NCBI RefSeq assembly: GCF_000566685.1
Contig: NZ_AZQN01000007.1
Coordinates: 186,001 to 250,000, forward strand
Direction: 5' to 3'
DNA length: 64,000 nucleotides
DNA from: Dyadobacter tibetensis Y620-1
GTDB lineage: Bacteria; Bacteroidota; Bacteroidia; Cytophagales; Spirosomataceae
A program made the translations under genes and the position numbers. The notes beneath the pieces were generated by a model, which saw only the letters and a list, made by a program, of their open reading frames with translations, searched no databases and was not told where the DNA came from. The first letter of the stretch is position 1, and the number at the start of each line of letters is the position of its first letter. Below, piece after piece: positions 38,103-44,832 of the stretch.

Positions 38103-41100
38103 ATGAATATAGAGTGGAACACGTTACGACCTCTTAATGGTGATGTGAAAAATGGTTTTGAAGAACTTGTATGTCAATTGGCAAGAGTTGAACAAATTTC
38201 AAATAAATCCAAATTTATCAGAGTTGCAGCACCTGATGGTGGAGTTGAGGCGTATTGTGTTCTTTCTGACAATTCAGAATACGGTTGGCAAGCAAAGTTT
38301 TTTACTACAATGGGCGATTCTCAATGGACACAACTTGATGAATCGTTTAAAACAGCTTTTGCAAAACGTCCGAATTTAATAAAGTATTACATATGCATTC
38401 CATTAGATAGACCAGACCCAAGAATAACCATCACAAAAGGAAAGCGAAGAGGGCAACAAGTGAACCATTTTATGGATAAATGGAATGCAAAAGTAGCAGA
38501 ATGGGAAGCATTTGCTAAGTCAAACAACAGAACGATTAAATTTGAGTTTTGGGGAAATTCAGAAATTTTTGAGCGTTTAAGCAAAAAAGAAAACGAAGGC
38601 AAACTTTACTATTGGTTTGGTAAGGAAGAATTTTTCGAGGATTGGTTTAAACAAAAACTTGATGAGAATATCAAAAATCTTGACAAGCGCTACACACCCG
38701 AACTGAATTTTGAATTGCCAATTGCAAAGATATTTGACGGAATTAGCAGAGATAAATATTTCAACGAACAATTCAACTCATATCTAGATGATTTACTTAA
38801 ACATTATAGAAAAGCAGTTACTCATTTAAAAGAAGCAAAAGTTAAAGACCATATTGATAGAATTGTCTCAACAATCACAACATTCAGACAACAATGTGAG
38901 CAAATTGATTATATTGAAATAAGCACTATTAATAATGTTGGTTTAAGTTCGCTATTAGAAGATGTGAGAAAAATCATTGACGATTTAATCCATAAACTAT
39001 ATGAAATAGATTCTACACTCAAGAAAGAAAAAAAAGAAAAAAGTAAATACGAGAGTGATACAAATAAATTTGGTTGGGATATAGAGTATTTCAGAAAACT
39101 AAATAGTTCAATTTATGAATTCATTGAATTTCTGAATAGCACAACAGTTCTTCTTTCAAACAATCCTTTTCTGCTTTTAACAGGCGAAGCAGGAAAAGGG
39201 AAATCTCATTTACTTGCCGATGTGGCAGTGAAAAGAAGAGAACGAAATCAATTTTCAATTTTATTGCTTGGTCAACATTTCACAGAGGAAGAACCTTGGA
39301 GTCAAATCAAAAAACAACTTCAATTAAATTGCGATAGAGATACGTTTCTTGCCTCCTTAAATGCAAAATCAGAAACAACACAAAGCAGAATTTTAATTCT
39401 GATAGATGCTATAAATGAAGGGAAAGGAAAAGAATTGTGGAAAAATTACATTTCAGGCTTCATTTCCGCAGTAAAGAAATATCCGAACATAGGTGTAGTC
39501 TTTAGCCTTAGAACTTCTTATGAAAAACTATTAATTCCTGAATCACTAACCGAAAAAAAAGAAGTCATAAAAGTTATTCATCACGGTTTTTCACATCACG
39601 AATACGAAGCATCAAAACATTTTTTTGAGTACTACGGAATTAAACAACCAAGTATTCCTTTACTTCACCCTGAATTCTCAAATCCATTATTCCTGAAATT
39701 ATTTTGCGAAGGATTAAGCAAGAAAGGATTACACGAAGTACCCGATGGTTATGAAGGTATTTCTACTATTCTTAATTTCTATCTTGAAGCTATTAATAGT
39801 AAGGTTTCGGAAAAACACAGGTTGCCTGAAAACTTAAATCTAACTCAAAAGGTTGTAAAGAAAATTGCAAGCCAAATTGCTGACACGGGAAATACCTACA
39901 TAAATTTTGAGGATGCGTATGCTACCGTTACTCAAATTGCCAAAGACAACTCAATTACAGAACCCGCACAGTTATTTGAAGATTTAATACGGGAAGGACT
40001 TCTCACTCAAAACGTATATTGGGAAGGAGGTGGAAATTCTTTTGACGGTGTTTATATTTCCTATGAAAGATTTAGCGATCATTTGGTTTGTGCCTACTTG
40101 TTGGAAAATCATTTTGACAAGAAGAATCCGACTAATTCTTTTGCTGTAGGAAATAAACTACATACACTACTTGAAGACCAACATAAATCTTATTACAACA
40201 AAGGAATTATTGAAGCTCTTTCAATTCAATTACCTGAATTGGTAGGTATAGAATTATTTGAAGCCGCACCATACTCAAAAGAATTTGATGTAGTCGCACA
40301 GACATTTGTTGAAAGTATCGTTTGGAGAAAGAAAGAAACAAACAATGATAAACTAAAAGTTTACATAAATGAAGTTGTAATTCAAAAACACGACTTGCAC
40401 TACTATTTCATTAGCACAATTCTTTTAATCACATCACAGCCGAAACACTATTTCAATAGTGATTTTCTGCACAATCATTTAATGAGAATTAGCATGGCTG
40501 ACAGAGATTCGTGGTGGACACCATTTATTCATCATCAATACCCAAGTTATCCTGATGAAATCACTTCTATCCAACGAATGATTGATTGGGCGTGGACAGA
40601 TGATAAACGAGAAAACATTTCAGATGAATCAATTCGTTTAATGTGCCAAACATTGTTTTGGTTTACAACAAGCACTAACAGAGCGTTAAGAGATTCTACA
40701 ACAAAAGCAATTATTTGTCTTTTAGAAGAGCGAATAAACGTTTTGATGCAACTCATTGAAACATTTGAAAAAGTCAATGACCCTTATGTTTTACAGCGAG
40801 TATATGCCGTTGCGTTTGGTTGCGCTATAAGAACAAGCAAAATAGAATCATTAAAAGATTTAGGAGTTTTTATTTATGAATCTGTTTTCAATACAAAAAA
40901 TGTAGTTCCTGATATTTTACTGAGAGATTACGCAAGAGGAATTATTGACTTCGCTGTTTTCAAAGGACACAAGTTTGATTTTGATTTAAACAAAACGAAG
41001 CCGCCTTTTAAAAGCGATTTACCAACTTCATTTCCAAGCAATGAAGAAATTGAAAAATACGAATACAACTATAAGGCAAAAGATTTCAAAGACTACCATT

Positions 41101-42356
41101 GGAGTTTGAATTCTATTATTAGTTCTATGAAAACAAATGTTGGGGGGCAGATGTATGGAGATTTTGGTAGATATACATTTGAAAGTGCTTTTGACAATTG
41201 GAGAGTGAATGCACAGTTACTAAGTAATTTGGCTGTTAAATGGATTATTGAAAAATATGGTTACGATGTAGAAAAGCACGGAAAGTTTGATAGAAACATT
41301 CGCTACGATGGAAGACATTCGCATAAAGTAGAAAGAATTGGAAAAAAATATCAATGGATTGCGTTCTATGAGCTACTTGCAAGAGTTTCGGACAATCTCC
41401 CCTTTTACGAAGACTCATATAGTAAAAGTGCAAAGCCAATTCCATATATGGGACCTTGGGAACCCTATGTTAGAGATATTGACCCGACAATTACAATAAA
41501 GGGAAATCCAGAAAACAAGAATGAAAAGTTTTGGTGGAATCCTTCTGATTACAATAATTGGAAACTTCCAAACAAAGAGTGGATTTTTAAAACCGATGAC
41601 TTACCAAGTCCATTGGAAATGATAAGTGTGTTTGACAAAGACGGTGTTGAATGGTTGGTGCTTGAAATGCACAAATCTTGGACTGAACCCGCAGACATCG
41701 GTGAAGATAAATATGAAAATCCGCATAAAAGTTTGTGGTATCAAATCAGAAGTTATATCTCTAAGAAAAAAGACCACGTCAAAATTTTGAAATGGTCAAA
41801 AGATAAGAACTTTATGGGAAGATGGATGCCTGAATCAACGAACAGATTTCAAATGTTTAGTAGAGAATTCTATTGGTCAGCAGCAAATGAAACTTTTAGC
41901 GACCCGTATTATAGTGGCGAAAGTTGGTCAGAAGTTTACGACAACACAACTCATCAACTTGTCGGTAAAGTTGCAGTAACAGCAGTCGATTATTTATGGG
42001 AAGAAGAATATGACGCATCAAAAGAATCTACTATTAGTTTTTACAAACCGACAGAAATTCTTTTCAATCTTCTTGACTTGCAATATTCAAAAATTGAAGG
42101 ACAACTTTTAAGCAAAGACGGACAAATGATTTGCTTTGACCCTTGCGCAACACAACCAACTCATTCTTGTCTTATCGTAAGAAAAAATGACTTAGTTCAA
42201 AAATTAGAAGAAAACAATTTGAATATATTTTGGACTGTTTTAGGAGAGAAATTAATTATTGGTGGCGACCATAGAAACCGAGACCAATGGTTAGGGCGAT
42301 TAAACATTTCGGGAGTTGTTCATTACGACAAGGACAAACTAAAACACATTCCATAA
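38103..42356 (+). CDS. Avs-like STAND NTPase with N-terminal Mrr-type nuclease domain
   Basis: A 1417-residue protein. The N-terminal PD-(D/E)XK nuclease of Mrr type has Glu21 in FEELV, Asp45-GGV-Glu49 and Gln63-Ala-Lys65. A helical/charged linker leads to a STAND/NACHT-like NTPase: Walker A GEAGKGKSH at 361-369, Walker B RILILIDAINE at 429-439 and sensor-like FSLRTSYE. The remaining ~850 residues are a long helical sensor region without recognisable repeats. This architecture matches Avs (AVAST) antiphage proteins that bind a phage protein and then cut DNA, closest in layout to the Mrr-bearing types; assignment to a numbered type is not safe. The gene is much more AT-rich than the chromosome and lies alone between recombination-type sites. 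It appears intact. Confidence 0.8.
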   Translation: MNIEWNTLRPLNGDVKNGFEELVCQLARVEQISNKSKFIRVAAPDGGVEAYCVLSDNSEYGWQAKFFTTMGDSQWTQLDESFKTAFAKRPNLIKYYICIPLDRPDPRITITKGKRRGQQVNHFMDKWNAKVAEWEAFAKSNNRTIKFEFWGNSEIFERLSKKENEGKLYYWFGKEEFFEDWFKQKLDENIKNLDKRYTPELNFELPIAKIFDGISRDKYFNEQFNSYLDDLLKHYRKAVTHLKEAKVKDHIDRIVSTITTFRQQCEQIDYIEISTINNVGLSSLLEDVRKIIDDLIHKLYEIDSTLKKEKKEKSKYESDTNKFGWDIEYFRKLNSSIYEFIEFLNSTTVLLSNNPFLLLTGEAGKGKSHLLADVAVKRRERNQFSILLLGQHFTEEEPWSQIKKQLQLNCDRDTFLASLNAKSETTQSRILILIDAINEGKGKELWKNYISGFISAVKKYPNIGVVFSLRTSYEKLLIPESLTEKKEVIKVIHHGFSHHEYEASKHFFEYYGIKQPSIPLLHPEFSNPLFLKLFCEGLSKKGLHEVPDGYEGISTILNFYLEAINSKVSEKHRLPENLNLTQKVVKKIASQIADTGNTYINFEDAYATVTQIAKDNSITEPAQLFEDLIREGLLTQNVYWEGGGNSFDGVYISYERFSDHLVCAYLLENHFDKKNPTNSFAVGNKLHTLLEDQHKSYYNKGIIEALSIQLPELVGIELFEAAPYSKEFDVVAQTFVESIVWRKKETNNDKLKVYINEVVIQKHDLHYYFISTILLITSQPKHYFNSDFLHNHLMRISMADRDSWWTPFIHHQYPSYPDEITSIQRMIDWAWTDDKRENISDESIRLMCQTLFWFTTSTNRALRDSTTKAIICLLEERINVLMQLIETFEKVNDPYVLQRVYAVAFGCAIRTSKIESLKDLGVFIYESVFNTKNVVPDILLRDYARGIIDFAVFKGHKFDFDLNKTKPPFKSDLPTSFPSNEEIEKYEYNYKAKDFKDYHWSLNSIISSMKTNVGGQMYGDFGRYTFESAFDNWRVNAQLLSNLAVKWIIEKYGYDVEKHGKFDRNIRYDGRHSHKVERIGKKYQWIAFYELLARVSDNLPFYEDSYSKSAKPIPYMGPWEPYVRDIDPTITIKGNPENKNEKFWWNPSDYNNWKLPNKEWIFKTDDLPSPLEMISVFDKDGVEWLVLEMHKSWTEPADIGEDKYENPHKSLWYQIRSYISKKKDHVKILKWSKDKNFMGRWMPESTNRFQMFSREFYWSAANETFSDPYYSGESWSEVYDNTTHQLVGKVAVTAVDYLWEEEYDASKESTISFYKPTEILFNLLDLQYSKIEGQLLSKDGQMICFDPCATQPTHSCLIVRKNDLVQKLEENNLNIFWTVLGEKLIIGGDHRNRDQWLGRLNISGVVHYDKDKLKHIP

Positions 42357-42404
42357 TTTGTTGAAGAAAAATAAAAAAGCATATGGAAGATACGAAAGAA
42401 CACC

Positions 42405-42540
42405 AAGCGGTAACAGCGTGTATGTGTCAATAGCGGGTGAGGTAGTTAATCGAAGGTCTATGCATCTAAGAAACTTTATGCTAAGCGGACAGGTAAGGGC
42501 TTCTAATCCGCTACTGCACATACACGCAAAACGTTAGGAG
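42405..42540 (+). other. attC-like integron recombination site
   Basis: TAAC-A-GCGTGTATGTG (42411-42426) pairs with CACATACACGC-AAAAC-GTTA (42518-42536): TAAC/GTTA ends, a perfect 11-bp stem, then a second stem CAATAGCGG/CCGCTACTG with mismatch, and a ~70-base variable top. Unequal spacers (1 base on the left, 5 on the right) and an extra unpaired T at 42427 fit attC architecture. It lies between two unrelated same-strand genes, where an attC is expected. Confidence 0.7.
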
Positions 42541-42591
42541 ACAACCGCAAAAAAAACCGACACAACGAAGAAATGACAAAACATACAGAAA

Positions 42592-43557
42592 ATGAGAGCA
42601 GATGTATATTCAAAATATGGACCACCAGAAGTGGCTTTATTTATGGAAGTTCCTAAACCACTCCCCAATGACAACGAAATATTGGTTAAGGTTTATGCAT
42701 CGACAGTAAACCGTACTGACTCAGGTTTCCGTAGTGCCGAATATTTTATTTCAAGATTTTGGACTGGACTATTCCGACCTAAATATCAAATACTGGGTTG
42801 TGAGTTTGCTGGAATAATTGAAGAGATTGGACGTGACGTAACAACGTTCAAGTGAGGTGATAAAGTTTTTGGATTTAATGATAAAACCTGCGGTGGACAC
42901 GGAGCGTATCTGACAATTGCTGAAACTGATGCGGTTATAAATATGCCAGACAATTTAAGCTTTGAAGAAGCGGCAGCTCTTACGGAAGGAGCCCATTATG
43001 CCTTAGTGGACATAAGAGCAGCAAAAGTTGAACGTGGACAAAATGTTTTAGTTTACGGAGCAACTGGTGCTATTGGTTCTGCGGCGGTGCAATTATTAAA
43101 ACATTTTGGAGCAACAGTAACAGCAGTGTGTAATACAAAAAACGTAGGTCTGGTGAAATCTCTCGGTGCAGACACGGTTATAGATTATCAGACACAGGAT
43201 TTTACAAAGGCAGAAGACAGGTTTGACTTCATTTTTGATGCGGTTGGAAAAAGTTCGTTTGGACAATGCAAACCTTTATTAACTAAAAAGGGAATTTACA
43301 TTTCTACCGAATTAGGAAGAAATGGAGAGAACCTATTTCTTGCAGTAACCACACCTATTGGGGGTGGAAAAAGACTTTTATTTCCAATTCCGTCCATATC
43401 TAAACAAGACGTAGTATTTTTGAAAGAACTTGTTGAAAAAGGAGAATACAAGCCTGTTATTGATAGACACTATCATTTAGACCAAATTGTAGAGGCATAT
43501 AAGTATGTTGAAACTGGGCAAAAGACTGGAAATGTTGTAATAAAAATGGCAGAATGA
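42592..43557 (+). pseudogene. Zinc-independent MDR quinone oxidoreductase broken by one stop codon
   Basis: One frame runs from 42592 to 43557 (321 codons) with a single internal TGA at 42853-42855. The N-terminal part (GPPEVALFMEVPKPLPNDNE, VNRTDSGFR, LGCEFAGIIEEIG) and C-terminal part (VYGATGAIGSAAVQLLKHFG, DYQTQDF, TGNVVIKM) make a full NADPH-dependent MDR oxidoreductase. The TGA falls in the FK-x-GDKVFGF motif, where Arg, Lys, Glu or Pro normally sits, so a C-to-T change from CGA is likely. No other lesion was seen, so inactivation is recent. Second cargo gene of module 2. Confidence 0.85.
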
Positions 43558-43569
43558 CAGGAACAGCAG

Positions 43570-43705
43570 CCATTAACAGCAGATTTGTAATAGGTGGTAG
43601 TCATGCACCATAGGACAGTTTTGTGGTTGATCCAACATTAGGTTTTCAAATCAAGTTTTGTGGTAAAAGTCCCGCCCTTCGGTTAGCTGCAAAACGATAT
43701 ATGCG
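43570..43705 (+). other. Degenerate attC-like region
   Basis: TAACAGCAGATTTG (43574-43587) has a split partner: CAAATC at 43647-43652 and CTGCAAAACGATA at 43687-43699, with ~34 extra bases between, and GATA in place of GTTA. The left arm and the CTGCAAAACG motif resemble the intact site at 42405-42540. Probably a damaged attC between cargo genes 2 and 3. Confidence 0.4.
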
Positions 43706-43763
43706 ATTTTAAGGACGACCCCGACAGACAAGAACGAATGACAAAGATTTTGCAGGAAATGTT

Positions 43764-44309
43764 TTGCTTGGAAGTAACATAAGCAGTAAGTTATTAAAAA
43801 CACAAGGCTTTCGCGGGACAATTTGCAGTGTTCCAGAACAAAAATACGCACTTGCAAAAATCAAGTGCGAACAAATGAAAGAAGTTGTTGAAGTCGAACA
43901 AGCAATGTGTAATCTAAAATCAAAACTGACTTTTTTAATTCAAAATTTGCAATGGAAAGACTTTGAAACTTTGGTTGACTTGATTTTCAGACAGGCAGGT
44001 TGGCAAAGAGTTGGCGATACGGGAAAAACTCAAAAGACGTTAGACCTTGAACTTTTTGCACCCGTGACAGGAGAAAGAGCAATTGTTCAGATTAAAGCTC
44101 AATCTGACTTACTACAATTTTTAGGTTATCAAGAACAGTTTGCGACTATGAACGACTATGACAAATTCTTCTATGTTGTTCATTCAGCAAAAAACAACTT
44201 GACGACTTATGAAAACGATACAGAAACAAAACTTTATCTCGTTGACAAAGTTGCGGAACTGACAATATCGGCAGGACTTGTGGAATGGGTCATTAAGAAG
44301 ACTTCATAA
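43764..44309 (+). CDS. Small Mrr-like PD-(D/E)XK nuclease-domain protein
   Basis: A 181-residue protein counted from the TTG at 43764. Nuclease-fold residues are Glu68 in DFETLVDLIF, Asp94-Leu-Glu96 and Gln109-Ile-Lys111 (VQIK), preceded by AGWQRVGDTGK. The frame is open without ATG back to 43713; the only nearby ATG (43738) is one base out of frame, and inserting one base in the ACAAAG run would give MTKDFAGNVLLG. The start is therefore uncertain and a 1-base frameshift at ~43745 may have disabled the N-terminus. Last cargo gene of module 2. Restriction- or defence-like function is inferred from the fold only. Confidence 0.6.
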   Translation: MLGSNISSKLLKTQGFRGTICSVPEQKYALAKIKCEQMKEVVEVEQAMCNLKSKLTFLIQNLQWKDFETLVDLIFRQAGWQRVGDTGKTQKTLDLELFAPVTGERAIVQIKAQSDLLQFLGYQEQFATMNDYDKFFYVVHSAKNNLTTYENDTETKLYLVDKVAELTISAGLVEWVIKKTS

Positions 44310-44335
44310 TGACGAGTGAAAGGAAAACCGCACAC

Positions 44336-44424
44336 AATCAAGTAGACGGCCGCAGCCCATAAAGCCTACGGTGCGCCTCTGGTACGCCAGCCCGGTCACA
44401 CCACTGTAGGTACGGGACTAGGTA
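44336..44424 (+). repeat. 89-bp direct repeat, copy A'
   Basis: Direct, same-orientation match to 37080-37168, beginning 27 bases after the stop of the last cargo gene. It marks the 3' end of module 2. The reverse strand has a short open frame through it, but that is too short to call. Confidence 0.9.
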
Positions 44425-44832
44425 TCCCCGTCTGTCCAAATACAGTATCTTAGGCGGTTTCTCGCCCAGTTATCTACGGCTTTGTGTTAACTGCCAATAT
44501 TTCCTAGTCTGAAGTAATTGACCCAGACTCGTTGTAGTAGTTTTAGCTTGGCGATACGAACATTACCGCCGCCAAGCCTGGTTTTTATCGTTAATTAAAA
44601 TAAATCCCGAAGGGATGGTATGATTATAGAACCTTCGTGGTTATATACAAACTACCGACGACTTTCAATCGGACGGGACGCCTATCAATCTGACCAAACC
44701 CATCTAAGATATAAACAGGATTCACAATGCTGCATTGACACCAGAGCCCGATCATCCTGTCTGGTTACCCCTTCGTTAAGATCTATATTATTATGTTACC
44801 ATGATGGGTATAATTTTTATCTTTAACAGGAT
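44425..44832. other. Intergenic stretch with a short palindrome
   Basis: No gene is supportable here. ATCCC-GAA-GGGAT at 44604-44616 forms a compact hairpin. Sequences of this kind are, from memory, dispersed in many Bacteroidota genomes; it could also be part of the leader of the downstream ATPase gene. Confidence 0.45.

Larger units (their letters stand above)
37421..44424 (+). mobile_element. Fossil integron-like module 2 with defence-type cargo
   Basis: Order: recombinase remnant, GTTA site (38033), 1417-aa nuclease/STAND NTPase, attC-like structure, broken quinone oxidoreductase, degraded attC-like region, small Mrr-like nuclease, 89-bp direct repeat. All cargo is on the + strand and AT-rich. 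The attC-like fold supports an integron-cassette reading; the absence of an intact integrase makes it a fossil. Confidence 0.55.

Noticed and set aside
42853..42855. TGA in the oxidoreductase as a selenocysteine codon, given selD nearby
   Set aside because: The position aligns with Arg, Lys, Glu or Pro in the family and not Cys; no downstream SECIS-like element was noticed, and SelD here is explained by MnmH.
44620..44826. 68-codon frame before the Ca2+ ATPase
   Set aside because: Composition and lack of features suggest chance; it lies in the leader region.
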